DNA from: an uncultured Planctomycetia bacterium
GTDB taxonomy: Bacteria > Planctomycetota > Phycisphaerae > Phycisphaerales > SM1A02
Length of the DNA: 64,000 bases
Direction of reading: 5' to 3'
NCBI GenBank assembly: GCA_937871505.1
Contig: CALMPF010000021.1
Coordinates: 1-64,000 of the forward strand
Part shown: in pieces, positions 35,801 through 44,814 of the stretch
Layout of the letters: every line of letters starts with the position of its first letter
Numbering within the stretch: position 1 is the first letter of the stretch
Position numbers and translations under genes: made by a program
Notes under the pieces: model-generated
Seen by the model: only the letters and a program-made list of their open reading frames with translations
Told to the model about the DNA's origin: nothing
Databases searched by the model: none

Positions 35801-36799
35801 ATGCACTCCATGAAGGACGATCCCCGCGACGCTGCACCACACGGGCAGGACGCCTCCGGCGATGCGGGCTCGGCCGACGCGATCGCCGGGGGTTTGGCGC
35901 CCGAGTCGGGATCGGCACGCAGCCGCCCAGAGCCGCTCCCGATCGAACCCAGCGGCGAGGACCGGGACGCGGGCGAGCCCGCACGCGGTTCCGAACCCTG
36001 TCCCAACTGCGGCGTTGCGCTCGCTGGACCGAAGGCAGTCGTCTGCACGGCGTGCGGCTACGACCTCGCCGCTGTCCGCCAGCGGCAGACCGTCGTCGGA
36101 AGGCCCGTCGCGGTCGGCGCGGCGGCCGAGAGTCGAGGCGGCGCCTCCGGCGCCGCGGGTGCGTCGTCGAGTCCGACGCGATCCGACGGCACAGGGACCG
36201 AGCGTTCGGCGCTGGCCGACGCCTCCGGTGAGAACGGCGGCGGGCCGCACGCGGCGGCTTCGCCTGGCGAACCGCTCGCAACCGGCACCCCCGGCGTGCC
36301 CTTGATTCTCGCAGGCGTCGCCTTGGCGATTCTGATCGTCTGCTACCTCGCCGGCGCGTCAGGGCTCTTCGAACGCCGCGACGGGCTTTTCCGGGCCGCA
36401 GACGGCGAGTACACGGCATCGGAGCCATCGTGGTCGCTCCGCTTCGTCGAGCTGGGCCGGTTCGTCGTCCGCTTCGGCATCCTGTGGATCGCCGCCGCCC
36501 TTGGGATTGCGCTGGTTGGACACGTGCGGCGTCGGCCGATCGGCGCTCTTTCCGCATTCGCGGCGCGCGTCGCGGCGGTCGTCTCGGCCGCAGCGCTGGT
36601 GTCGCTGATCGCGCTGGAACGACACTTCGTCGAGCGCACGCTCGAAGCCGCCCTCGCCGCCGCCGCCTTCGTCGGCCTCTCGATGCTCTGGTTCCGCCTC
36701 GCCGCGATCGACGCCCTTCAGGCATCGGTGGCGACGATCGTCCTCGTCGGCGCCCTCTGGCTCGCCGCAGTCGCGGTCGTCTCCGTCGGCGTGTGGTGA
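35801..36799 (+). CDS. membrane protein with internal zinc ribbon
   Basis: 332-residue protein of unknown function. An acidic low-complexity N-region is followed by a zinc ribbon (CPNCGVALAGPKAVVCTACG, residues ~67-86), then a Gly/Ser/Ala linker and about five to six hydrophobic helices beginning at PLILAGVALAILIVCYLAG and ending in LVGALWLAAVAVVSV. The layout, cytoplasmic zinc ribbon then a membrane domain, is the reverse of the other zinc-ribbon proteins here. The start could also be the next Met (position 35810). It stands alone between repeat-bearing intergenic regions. Confidence 0.8.
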   Translation: MHSMKDDPRDAAPHGQDASGDAGSADAIAGGLAPESGSARSRPEPLPIEPSGEDRDAGEPARGSEPCPNCGVALAGPKAVVCTACGYDLAAVRQRQTVVGRPVAVGAAAESRGGASGAAGASSSPTRSDGTGTERSALADASGENGGGPHAAASPGEPLATGTPGVPLILAGVALAILIVCYLAGASGLFERRDGLFRAADGEYTASEPSWSLRFVELGRFVVRFGILWIAAALGIALVGHVRRRPIGALSAFAARVAAVVSAAALVSLIALERHFVERTLEAALAAAAFVGLSMLWFRLAAIDALQASVATIVLVGALWLAAVAVVSVGVW

Positions 36800-36848
36800 C
36801 GCGCAGGCGAGGGACGCGAGCTCCGGCGCCGCGCGAGGCCGGGGTAGG

Positions 36849-36882
36849 CGACCGCAGCAGTGCCCAACGGGCGCTGGAGTGC
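36849..36882 (+). repeat. dispersed intergenic element, partial copy
   Basis: CGACCGCAGCAG followed by GGGCGCTGGAGTGC. The same two blocks in the same order occur on the minus strand of 63098-63145, and the second block also at 38-52. It lies outside any gene. Confidence 0.55.
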
Positions 36883-37006
36883 TGCGAGCGTGTCGCTCAG
36901 CTCGAACTCTCGCCGTTCCAATCTGCGTTTCGCGACGGCGCGACAGAGCGACGGGCGAGCAGGGGCACCTGTCGCTGCACCGCGAGCCCAAGCCGGCACA
37001 CCGTGC

Positions 37007-37083
37007 GGCGCCGAAGTTGGAGGCGCCGGAATCGGAGGCGCCGAAGTCGGAGGCGCCGAAGTCGGAGGCGTCGAAGCGGAGGC
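37007..37083. repeat. 15-bp tandem repeat, about 4-5 copies
   Basis: Units of GGAGGCGCCGAAGTC with single-base changes, degrading at both ends. The period is a multiple of three, so frames stay open through it, but there is no gene. Confidence 0.85.
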
Positions 37084-37370
37084 GGCGTCGCGCGGCGCTG
37101 CGCATCCGGAGAGCGCACGGACGAGCGGAGTCGGCGCCCGCAACGGGGTGAAGCGGGCCGCGGACAGAGGAGGATGCAGGGCTCTCGCCGAACGGCCGAT
37201 CCGACATCGAGCGGCTCGGGGACGCAGACTTCCCGCCGACGGTGCGCAGAACGGCGCCGAGAATCCTGCTCCGTGATCGGGTCGCGGTGTCCTTGCTCGC
37301 TCGACGCACCGCGGTCTCGCCGCGCCTCCCTCCGATTCGGGTCACGTCCGCCTTCAGGCGCTCGGCGGCG

Positions 37371-37877
37371 TCACTCCTCCGCCCCGGCGCGCTGAGGCGG
37401 GTCGGTGCTCTCGAGTTCCGGGGAAGGGGGGTCCGACGGCCAGCGTTCGGCTTCGCGGCGGTCCCAGCGGCGGTGGTAGCGGGCGATCGGCAGACGGGAA
37501 TAGGTGCTTCGGCACCGGTAGCAGACCAGGAGCGGACGCGAGAAGAGCAGGATGCCGACATCGACGCAGAGCAGCGCCACAAGCGCTGCGAGCACGATCG
37601 GGTTCGCCGCGTAGCCGAGCGCCGCGACGACGGCGCCGGCGAAGGCGAGGACGACGACGAGCAGCGTCACCTGGGGGAAGGACTTCGTCCGGAACATCCC
37701 CCGGCAGCCGCAGGCGACGCAGCGGCGCAGGTGGCCGGCGTCGTCGAGGGCGGAGTCCCACGCGAGGAAGACCTCGCGGTCGATCTCCGGCACGGTCACC
37801 CGGGTCGGCCGGGCGGCCGGGTCCAGCTCGACGCGCCCGACCGGACGGCGGTCGTCGGACCTCAGATCGATGCGCAT
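37371..37877 (-). CDS. membrane protein with paired CxxC knuckles
   Basis: 168-residue protein. An N-terminal soluble segment ends in CVACGCRG. Two hydrophobic helices follow (about residues 70-113, VTLLVVVLAFAGAVVAALG and IVLAALVALLCVDVGILLF), then a second knuckle LVCYRCRSTY and a charged tail. The two CxxC pairs flank the membrane segments and may bind one zinc together. The ATG has GAGG about 10 nt upstream. It lies 27 bp after tmk on the same strand, so it is probably co-transcribed with it. Function unknown. Confidence 0.82.
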   Translation of the reverse strand: MRIDLRSDDRRPVGRVELDPAARPTRVTVPEIDREVFLAWDSALDDAGHLRRCVACGCRGMFRTKSFPQVTLLVVVLAFAGAVVAALGYAANPIVLAALVALLCVDVGILLFSRPLLVCYRCRSTYSRLPIARYHRRWDRREAERWPSDPPSPELESTDPPQRAGAEE

Positions 37878-37904
37878 GGTCGCGATCCTCACTGCGGGAA
37901 CGCC

Positions 37905-38597
37905 TCAGCGGGCGGGTGGACGCGTCCAGCGCTCGATCGCTGCGAGCAGCGAGGTCCAGACCTGCTCCGTCTCGGGCGTCGCATCGATCACGAGATGCCT
38001 CGCGGGGTCGGTCGCGGCCTGATCGAGGTAGCCACGGCGCACGCGTCGATGGAACTCGATCCCCTTCTGCTCCATCCGGTCGAGGATCGGGTTGAGCCGG
38101 CGGCCCGCGACGACCTCGTCCACGTCGAAGAGCACGACCAGATCCGGCTGCGTCGCGCCGCATGCGATCCGCCCGACGGAGCGGATCGCGTCTGTCGAGA
38201 TCCCGCCGGCGGTGCCTTGATAGGCGAGGGTCGAGGAGATGAACCGATCGGCGAGCACGAGGTCGCCGCGCTCGAGCGCGGGCCGGATGCGCTCGGCGAC
38301 AAGCTGCGCTCGGCTCGCCATGTAGAGCAGCATCTCGCAGCGGACATCCATCTCGACGTTCAGGGGATCGAGCAGGATCGCGCGGACCTGCTCGCCGATC
38401 GGCGTTCCGCCCGGCTCGCGAGTCTCCGTCACGCGGAGCCCCGCGCTGCGGCAGAAGTCCGCGAGCAGCCGAAACTGGGTGCTCTTTCCGGAGCCATCGG
38501 GGCCATCGAGCACGATGAACCTGCCGCGGAGCGCCGCGATCCAGTCTGCCGGGCGCGCCGGGGCGGAGCGAATGGCGGGCGAGTCGGTCGAGGACAC
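37905..38597 (-). CDS. tmk: thymidylate kinase
   Basis: 230-residue dTMP kinase. The P-loop is GPDGSGKST (residues 32-40), the DR motif is VLADRFISSTLAYQG, and TREPGGTPIGEQVR and LVVLFDVD are conserved. It phosphorylates dTMP to dTDP for DNA synthesis. The start is a GTG; the first ~22 residues are unlike the family, so initiation could be slightly downstream. The next gene downstream encodes a small membrane protein 27 bp away. The TolC-type gene downstream of 38632 is on the same strand and upstream of tmk, with a 34-bp gap, so all three may be one operon. Confidence 0.96.
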   Translation of the reverse strand: MSSTDSPAIRSAPARPADWIAALRGRFIVLDGPDGSGKSTQFRLLADFCRSAGLRVTETREPGGTPIGEQVRAILLDPLNVEMDVRCEMLLYMASRAQLVAERIRPALERGDLVLADRFISSTLAYQGTAGGISTDAIRSVGRIACGATQPDLVVLFDVDEVVAGRRLNPILDRMEQKGIEFHRRVRRGYLDQAATDPARHLVIDATPETEQVWTSLLAAIERWTRPPAR

Positions 38598-38631
38598 GGG
38601 CGGAGATCGTACCGAATCGCGGCGCGCTGCT

Positions 38632-40536
38632 CTATCGCGTCAACGTCATCCCGTCGAGGGGCAGGATCGCGCCGTTGGCGCCGACGCGAAGCTGGTCGGT
38701 CGCGAGCAGGTAGCCGAGGATCGCCACCTGAAGATCGCGCTGCGCCACGGCGAGGCTGTCCTCGGCGCGGAGCCGCGCCTCGATCGCATCGCTGCGGTCG
38801 CGGGCGGAGGCGCGGTCGGGTGCGGCTGCGATGCTCGCCTCCCGGAGCTTGGCGATCCGCACGTTCTGCTCCTGGATGCGGATGCTGAAGAGCGCCAGGT
38901 CGATGTTGCGGACCGCGCTGCGGATGTTGACCGCGATCGTGTCGCGCGACTGGCTGTAGCGGCGCGCCACCTGCTCCATCGCGATCTGCGCCTGACGGAG
39001 CCGGGCGCGCTCGATCTCGCGGTCGAGCGGGATGTCGAGCGTCACCCCCGCGCCGAGGTTGGCGTCGCCGGGAGAGAAGTCGACGCCCGCGCGGCGCTTG
39101 TCCGGATCGGTCGGAATCGACGCGAAGCCCGAGAGGTTCAGGTCGGGAAGGAGGTTGTTCCGCGCCACGTCCACGCGGCGCTGGGCATCCGCGAGGCGAT
39201 CGCGCTCGTTCTGAAGGTCGAGCCGGTACCGCAGTCCGATCGCGACCGCCTGGTCGATGGCGACTGCCGGGGCGGGGAGTCCGAGCGAGTCGACCTCGAT
39301 GGCCATCGGCTGCTCGGTCGGCATCCCGATGCGCACCTTGAAGCGGTCGATGGCGAGCTTGAACTGCTCCTCCTGCGACGCGAGCCGGTCGCGGGCGAAG
39401 AGCGTGTCCTGCGCCGCGAGACCCGCCTGAAAGCCCGCCTGGCGGCCGGAGCGGAAGAGCGCCAGCTCGCGCTGCTCCGCCTGCTCGAACGCCTGCACCT
39501 GCCGGATCGCATTGCTGATGGCCTGCGAGCGGACGACCAGGTCGAGGTAGTCCGAGGCGATTGCGAAGACGAACTCGCGTCGGAAGCGCTCGAACTCCCG
39601 CGCCGCATAGATGAGATTGCGCTCCGCCTGGATGAGGTCTTCGCGGGCGGCCAGCCCCGCGCCGCGGAGCAGCGGAATGTCGCCGCGGAGGATGATGTCG
39701 GCGTCCTGAACCGTGGAGTCCCCGACCCTGCGGTTGAGGTCCCACGCCGCGGCCGCGAGCAGCGATGCGGAGACCTCGCCGCCGTACGGGAGGCGCTGCC
39801 GGACGGAGAGGTCGTTCACGACGCCTTGGGCCGCGTCGAAGACCCCGTCGTCGCCGACGGCGCTGACCTCGGTGCGCACCTGATCGAAGAAGCGCGGTCC
39901 CCATCGGTGGCGCTCGATGAGCAGGTTGAGCGCCTGGATGACGTACGCCTCGGCGGCAGTCTGGTACTCACGGCTGTTGGCGACGGCATAGCCGATCGCC
40001 GCGGCGAGATTGAGGAGCGTCGCCGTCGCGGTCTCCGGCGCGGCGCCGGGATCGTCGGAGGGTGAACCGCTCCGGGGAGTGAAACCGATCTGGTCGGCGC
40101 TGGGGTTGCGCGTGCGCAGGTTGACCGGGTCGGGCCCGAAGATCGGTCCGGCGTTGCCGGAGGGCACGTCCGGGCGCGGCCATTGCGGAAGCACCTCGGC
40201 GTTGATCTCGCGCGTCCGCTCGTCGAGCAGGGCGAGCGTCCGTCGGTCGATCGCCTCGAGCCCCTGATCGCAGGCTGTCAGTGCGGCCGCCGCCAGCCCG
40301 AGCATCGAGGTCAGGAGCGGCGACTTCCGCCGCGCCGGCGGACGACGATCGCGATCCCTCCGCGCGGCCGACCGCGCCGCGCGGCGACTCGCACCCGCTT
40401 CGCTTCGTGGCTCGTTCCGGAGATCCGCTTCCGAACGTGACGGCGCGCCGCCCGCCTGCGGCGGCGGCGACCTGCGCTCGCAAGCGGCCTGTTGGGCCGG
40501 GTCGGCCGCCGCGATCGTCGATGGCAGGGTGGTCAC
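38632..40536 (-). CDS. TolC-family outer membrane efflux lipoprotein
   Basis: 634-residue outer-membrane channel homologue. After a ~70-residue Arg/Pro-rich N-region, a hydrophobic segment with a lipobox (LGLAAAALTAC, Cys89) suggests lipidation. Two long TolC-type repeats follow, with coiled-coil helices (e.g. DLIQAERNLIYAAREFERFR; DRLADAQRRVDVARNNLLPDLNLSGF; IQEQNVRIAKLREASIAA). No adjacent membrane-fusion protein or RND/ABC pump is present in the window, so the transport partner is elsewhere. The GTG start gives an unusually long leader; a later start is possible. It lies upstream of tmk on the same strand. Confidence 0.9.
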   Translation of the reverse strand: MTTLPSTIAAADPAQQAACERRSPPPQAGGAPSRSEADLRNEPRSEAGASRRAARSAARRDRDRRPPARRKSPLLTSMLGLAAAALTACDQGLEAIDRRTLALLDERTREINAEVLPQWPRPDVPSGNAGPIFGPDPVNLRTRNPSADQIGFTPRSGSPSDDPGAAPETATATLLNLAAAIGYAVANSREYQTAAEAYVIQALNLLIERHRWGPRFFDQVRTEVSAVGDDGVFDAAQGVVNDLSVRQRLPYGGEVSASLLAAAAWDLNRRVGDSTVQDADIILRGDIPLLRGAGLAAREDLIQAERNLIYAAREFERFRREFVFAIASDYLDLVVRSQAISNAIRQVQAFEQAEQRELALFRSGRQAGFQAGLAAQDTLFARDRLASQEEQFKLAIDRFKVRIGMPTEQPMAIEVDSLGLPAPAVAIDQAVAIGLRYRLDLQNERDRLADAQRRVDVARNNLLPDLNLSGFASIPTDPDKRRAGVDFSPGDANLGAGVTLDIPLDREIERARLRQAQIAMEQVARRYSQSRDTIAVNIRSAVRNIDLALFSIRIQEQNVRIAKLREASIAAAPDRASARDRSDAIEARLRAEDSLAVAQRDLQVAILGYLLATDQLRVGANGAILPLDGMTLTR

Positions 40537-41052
40537 AGGTTCGGGATCCTCATCGGGCTCTGAGCAAGTGGACGCGTGCGAGCAGAGGGTATCGGTCGAT
40601 GGCGCGGGTTCTCGTGCGAGCGAGTCGAGATCTGCTGGCAGGCAGACGTGAGAAGCTCAGGACGCCCGGTCGCGGCATCGAACTCACGGGGTGGGAGGCG
40701 TCCGGCCTCCCGCACCTGCGGCGCACCGCCGGGCCGCTGCACCCTGCACGCTCCGACGGCTGTCCAGCCGCGTCGTGGTCCCAGCCGCGTCGCTGTGCCG
40801 GTCCCGCCGCGGCCGCTCCGCGCTCTCCGACCTCTGCCGATCGTCCGTCCTGTGCCTTGGGTCGGGTCTCGAGGGGGTCTCAGGCCAGATTCGCTCCGGT
40901 CCGGCGCGCTCGCCTTCTCCGAACACGGCAGCGCGCGGAGCATTCCGCAGGCGGTCCGACGCGAGGCGACGCGTGATTCGAGATCGGTGTGTCCGGGACC
41001 CCGGGAGGCGTCATCTGAGGGGGGCTCGAGGGGCTGGGTTCTTGGGCATTCG

Positions 41053-41131
41053 CGGGGCGTGAGGGACTGAAGGCGTGAGGGACCGAGGGCGTGACGGACC
41101 GAAGGGACCCGCGTCGGAGGGCGTGAGAGAC
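41053..41131. repeat. 15-16 bp GGCGTGAGGGACCGA repeat
   Basis: About four degenerate units of GGCGTGAGGGAC(C/T)GA with 15-25 bp spacing. The block runs directly towards a second, different repeat block at 41163. Confidence 0.7.
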
Positions 41132-41162
41132 TGCGCGCTGCGGTGGCCGGGACTCCGCGGGC

Positions 41163-41287
41163 TGGGAGACCCGGGGTTGGGAGACCCGGGGGTTGGGAGA
41201 CCGGGGTTGGGGGCCCGGGGCTGGGAGACCGCGCGATGGGGGCTCAGGGATTGGGACTTCGGGGAGTGGGACTCCGGGGAGTGAGGG
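41163..41287. repeat. 15-16 bp G-rich tandem repeat
   Basis: Units around GGGAGACCCGGGGTTG (about five, 41163-41241), changing into GGGGAGTGGGACTCC units (41247-41287). G-runs of three to five recur at regular spacing on the plus strand, so G-quadruplex formation is possible. Confidence 0.75.
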
Positions 41288-41531
41288 CCTCGTGGCGTGG
41301 GGGCGTCTGGGTCTCGAACTCGCGGCGAGGGTCCCCGGCAGTCCCGGGGGGGCCCGAACGTGTCGCGCAGTCCGCTTTGCCAAGAAGGCCGGATTTGGCG
41401 AAGATGCGTCCCCTTCGCAGCCGTCGGCGGCTCTGATTCGGGCGATTTCAGCCCCGACGGCCTCCAGCCTCCTCCCTCTTGCGAGCATCGACGGCTCGAT
41501 TGCTTGCCGCCCGACCCGGCGCCACCTGCCC

Positions 41532-44342
41532 ATGCCCAGCGTTTCGTACGACGGACAGAGCTTCCTCCTCAACGGCCGCCGCCTCTGGCTCTGCGGCGCC
41601 TCCATCCCCTACGCCCTCATTCCTCCCTCGGAGTGGAAGCGGACGATCGCCGCAGCGGCCGAGGCAGGCTTCAACGCCGTGGAGACCTCGGTTCCGTGGA
41701 TGCTCCACGAGCCGCGCCCGGGTCGATTCGAGTTCTCCGGCGGGCTCGACGTCGCCGCCTTCGTGCGCATGTGCGGCGAGGCGGGATTGCGCGTCCTGCT
41801 CCGCGTCGGTCCGAGCATCGGCGGCACGCTCGACGGCGGCGGACTCCCGGCGTGGCTGGCGGAGATTCCCGGCTTGGTCGTCCGGCAGGGCAATGAGGCC
41901 TTCCTCGAGCGGGTGAGCGCCTTCTTCCACAGGCTCTTCGAGGGCCTGGTCGAGCTTCAGGCGACGCGCCCCGGCGTGGCGGGCCGCGAGGGTGGTCCCC
42001 TGCTCCTGGTCCAGGTCGAGCATGCGTGGCACTGCGCCAATGAGGAGGAGGGCCGTCGCTACCTCGGGGAGCTGGTGCGGTACGTCCGCGAGTGCGGCGT
42101 GTCGGTGCCGCTGCTGAGCGCCAACGACCTCTGGCAGGATGTCGAGGGGACGATCGAGACCTGGACGGGCTCGACCGACCTGCTGGTGAATCTGCGGCAG
42201 CTCCGCGCCGTGCAGTCGCACGCGCCGCGCCTCGTGACCAGCTTCGATCCCAGCGGGTTCGAGTGCTGGGGTGCGCCTCCGCCGGCGCCGATCGACCGTG
42301 ACCGCGTCTTCGCGGCGCTGGGGCAGATCCTCGCAGCCGGGGCCCAGCCGTTCGTCGTGCCGTTCCACCCGGGGGTCAACCGCGGCTTCCTCGGCGGGCG
42401 CCTCGCGGGCGGCCCCGATCGCTACGCGTGCACGCGGGCGGCGGCCGATCCGCCGCTGGACGAAGCGGGCCGGCGCGGCCCGAAGTACCTCGCGATCAAG
42501 CGCCTCGCCGGGTTCGCGACCTCGTTCGGGCACGTCTTCGCCGAGCTCGATCCCGACTATCATCCCATCGCGCTCGATGTCGAGAGCGTCATCGGCGGGC
42601 GTGCGGACTCCGCGGCGGGCAAGGGGCGGGCGCGCCCCGGCGCAGCGCGGTCCGACGCGGCGGATGCCGCGCAGGTTGCCGTCGTGCCGCTCGAGGGACC
42701 GCAGGGCCGGATGGTCTTCGTCTTCTCGGGAAGCTCGGGACCGCGCCGGATGACGCTCCTGCTCGAGAACGGCGTGAGGATGCCGATTGCCCTCGGCGAC
42801 CAGACGGTCGGCTGGTACGTCTTCGATGTCGACCTGCTCGGGAACGGCCGCCTGGACTTCTGCAACCTCTGCCCGGCGGGACTGATCGATCGCTCGATTC
42901 TCGTCCTTCAAGGTCCGGCGAAGGTCGCGGCGTATCTCTCGATCAACGGCGGTCCGCTGGAGGCGATCGTTCCCGAGGGTCGCGGGGCTCCGCTCGCCGT
43001 CGCCCACAAGGGCGTCGCGGTGGTCATCTGCAACCAGGAGCAGATCGACGCGACCTACCACGATCACGAGGCGGTCTACGTCGGCTGCGAAGGCTTCGAC
43101 GACGAGGGGCGTCCGATCCTCGCGGCGGGGTTCGCCAAGGTCTGGCGCGTCGGCAAGGACGGTGCGTGCAAGGTCGCGCCGCACTCGGTGCCGCACCGAG
43201 CGCACGGGGCGATCTCGCTTGCCGGGTGGAAGCGCGCGTCGTCGCGCCGCTTCGCGACGGGCGAGTCGGCTCGCTTCGCGACGCTGGCGGGGCCTGCGAG
43301 TCTCTGCGAGTGCGGGGCCTCCGTGGGGTACGGCTGGTATCGCGTGCGCTTCAAGGCGGGCGCCGCCAAGAAGCGGTCGCTCATTCCCGTCGGCGGAGGC
43401 GATCGCCTGCACCTCTTCGTCGGGGGGAAGCTGGAGCGCATCGTCGGCACCGGTCCCGGCGCCGCCGCGGCGCCCTTCGACCTTCGCGCGGGCGGCGACG
43501 TCACCCTCGCGTTTCTCGCCGACAACATGGGTCGCTTCGCCGAAGGAAGCGATGCCGGCGAGCGCAAGGGTCTTCCCGGCTCGCTGCTCGAGATCACGCC
43601 GCTGAAGGGCGTGCGCAGCCGCAGGGTCGAGGCGCCGCCGGCGGATCCCTTCAAGCTCCGCGGCTTCATCGCCGGGCACGCGGTCGGCCAGCTCGGAAGC
43701 GCCACGCAGATGCAGTGGACGTTCAACCACCGCCGCAAGACGCTGCTGGCGATCCTCATCCGAGGGCTGCGGCAGGGGGGCACGCTGCTGCTGAACAACC
43801 AGCCCCTGGCGTACTACGCGGGGGCGGGCGGCGGGATGTCGGCGACCGTCATTCTCGATCCGGCGACCGCGAAGGGCTACCGGCAGGGAGCGAACCTGCT
43901 GCGCTTCTCGCCCGACCCCGTGGAGGAGGGCCCCGCGGAGGATCCGCTGAAGTCCATCACGATCCACGAGGTCCTCCGCGATCTCGGCCAGGAGGCGCAC
44001 TGGAGCTTCGCACGCTGGTCGACGCCTCCCGAGCGTGAGTTCTCCTCGGAAGGCAAGCCGTCCAAGGGTCTTCCGGCGTGGTGGCGGACCAGCTTCGAGA
44101 TCAAGGAAGCGGCGCCCCTCTGGCTTTCGCTCGGCGGCCTGACCAAGGGCGTCGTCCTCCTCAACGGCCAGCCGATCGGCCGCTACTTCGTCGCGACGCA
44201 CGCCGGCAGGCCGGTCGGGCCCCCGACCTCGGTCTACCTCGCGGCGGCCGACCTCCGCACCGACGGACCCAACGACCTCGTCATCTTCGACGAGCACGGC
44301 GCGGCGCCGAACGGCGTGCGCCTGAGCGGGACGCGGAAGTAG
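41532..44342 (+). CDS. GH35 beta-galactosidase-like protein with degenerate active site
   Basis: 936-residue protein with the GH35 TIM-barrel layout: SYDGQSFLLNGRRLWLCGASIPY (typical GH35 N-terminus), WKRTIAAAAEAGFNAVETSVPW, FEFSGGLDVAAFVRMCGEAGLRVLLRVGP, GGLPAWLAEIPG and GGPLLLVQVEHAW. The key residues of active GH35 enzymes look lost. The ENE segment carrying the acid/base Glu reads QVEHAW (Ala165 at the acid/base position). The SEF nucleophile segment reads TSFDPSGF (Phe238/Asp239). The sugar-binding AEW segment reads GGTLDGGG. C-terminal beta-domains (jelly-roll-like) are kept, including WWRTSFEIKEAAPLWLSLGGLTKGVVLLNGQPIGRYF. No signal peptide is evident. It may be a non-catalytic carbohydrate-binding homologue or have a changed mechanism. 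Confidence 0.85.
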   Translation: MPSVSYDGQSFLLNGRRLWLCGASIPYALIPPSEWKRTIAAAAEAGFNAVETSVPWMLHEPRPGRFEFSGGLDVAAFVRMCGEAGLRVLLRVGPSIGGTLDGGGLPAWLAEIPGLVVRQGNEAFLERVSAFFHRLFEGLVELQATRPGVAGREGGPLLLVQVEHAWHCANEEEGRRYLGELVRYVRECGVSVPLLSANDLWQDVEGTIETWTGSTDLLVNLRQLRAVQSHAPRLVTSFDPSGFECWGAPPPAPIDRDRVFAALGQILAAGAQPFVVPFHPGVNRGFLGGRLAGGPDRYACTRAAADPPLDEAGRRGPKYLAIKRLAGFATSFGHVFAELDPDYHPIALDVESVIGGRADSAAGKGRARPGAARSDAADAAQVAVVPLEGPQGRMVFVFSGSSGPRRMTLLLENGVRMPIALGDQTVGWYVFDVDLLGNGRLDFCNLCPAGLIDRSILVLQGPAKVAAYLSINGGPLEAIVPEGRGAPLAVAHKGVAVVICNQEQIDATYHDHEAVYVGCEGFDDEGRPILAAGFAKVWRVGKDGACKVAPHSVPHRAHGAISLAGWKRASSRRFATGESARFATLAGPASLCECGASVGYGWYRVRFKAGAAKKRSLIPVGGGDRLHLFVGGKLERIVGTGPGAAAAPFDLRAGGDVTLAFLADNMGRFAEGSDAGERKGLPGSLLEITPLKGVRSRRVEAPPADPFKLRGFIAGHAVGQLGSATQMQWTFNHRRKTLLAILIRGLRQGGTLLLNNQPLAYYAGAGGGMSATVILDPATAKGYRQGANLLRFSPDPVEEGPAEDPLKSITIHEVLRDLGQEAHWSFARWSTPPEREFSSEGKPSKGLPAWWRTSFEIKEAAPLWLSLGGLTKGVVLLNGQPIGRYFVATHAGRPVGPPTSVYLAAADLRTDGPNDLVIFDEHGAAPNGVRLSGTRK

Positions 44343-44792
44343 CGCGCGGAACGCGGTGGGAGCACTCCGGGCGCCGCGCGCTCGAGGAAGGAGAGGCGCG
44401 GGCTCCCGGGCGACGGGTGAGCGAACCCGACGGCACGCTCGCACGGGCCGCCATGATCATCGCGCCGCCGCGGACCGAGCGGCGCGCCCAGCGAGCGCGG
44501 GCGGGCGCCGGGGATCGGGTCCGGCAGGAGCTGGCGGCGGCGCTCGGAATCGATCCAGCGCGATGTGGCCGCGGAGCTTGCGCACGGCCGGGAGACCGCT
44601 GCTCGGCGTCGAGCTCCACGCGTTCCGCGGTCGCTCCCGTGGTCGTCGGAAGCGGCCTTCCGCCGCATCCCAGACCTGGCAGATGCTCCTCGCAGCGCGT
44701 TGGTTCTTCCGGCGGCAGACCGCGCCGGGGTCTCCCGGCGTCAGGCCGCGCTGGGGTCGCCCGGCGTCAGGCCGCGCTGGGGTCTCCCGCCG
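44343..44792. other. convergent intergenic region with 26-bp array
   Basis: 450 bp between convergent genes with no credible gene. Its right end is the 26-bp tandem repeat that runs into the stop codon of the aldehyde-dehydrogenase-like gene. Confidence 0.5.
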
Positions 44793-44814
44793 TCAGACCG
44801 CGCTGGGGTGCCAG
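44711..44814. repeat. 26-bp tandem repeat, 4 copies, overlapping a gene end
   Basis: Four 26-bp units start at 44711, 44737, 44763 and 44789, sharing CGCGCTGGGGTCTCCC and GTCAGxCCG cores. The fourth unit contains the stop codon and last codons (PSAV-stop) of the aldehyde-dehydrogenase-like gene on the minus strand, so the array appears to have grown by duplicating the gene's 3' end. Confidence 0.92.

Larger units (their letters stand above)
36800..37370. other. convergent intergenic region with two repeat types
   Basis: 570 bp between convergent genes with no credible gene. It contains a copy of the dispersed element at 36849-36882 and a 15-bp tandem array at 37007-37083. No intrinsic terminator with a T-tract is seen. 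Confidence 0.5.
40537..41531. other. long gene-free region with two tandem-repeat blocks
   Basis: Nearly 1 kb between the TolC-type and GH35-like genes, which are divergent. Open frames on both strands are composition artefacts. Two successive short-repeat blocks occupy 41053-41131 and 41163-41287. No RNA gene is recognised. Confidence 0.5.

Noticed and set aside
41448-44444. Nearly 1000-codon minus-strand frame opposite the GH35-like gene
   Set aside because: It is a mirror of the coding strand, with no recognisable motif and an atypical composition.
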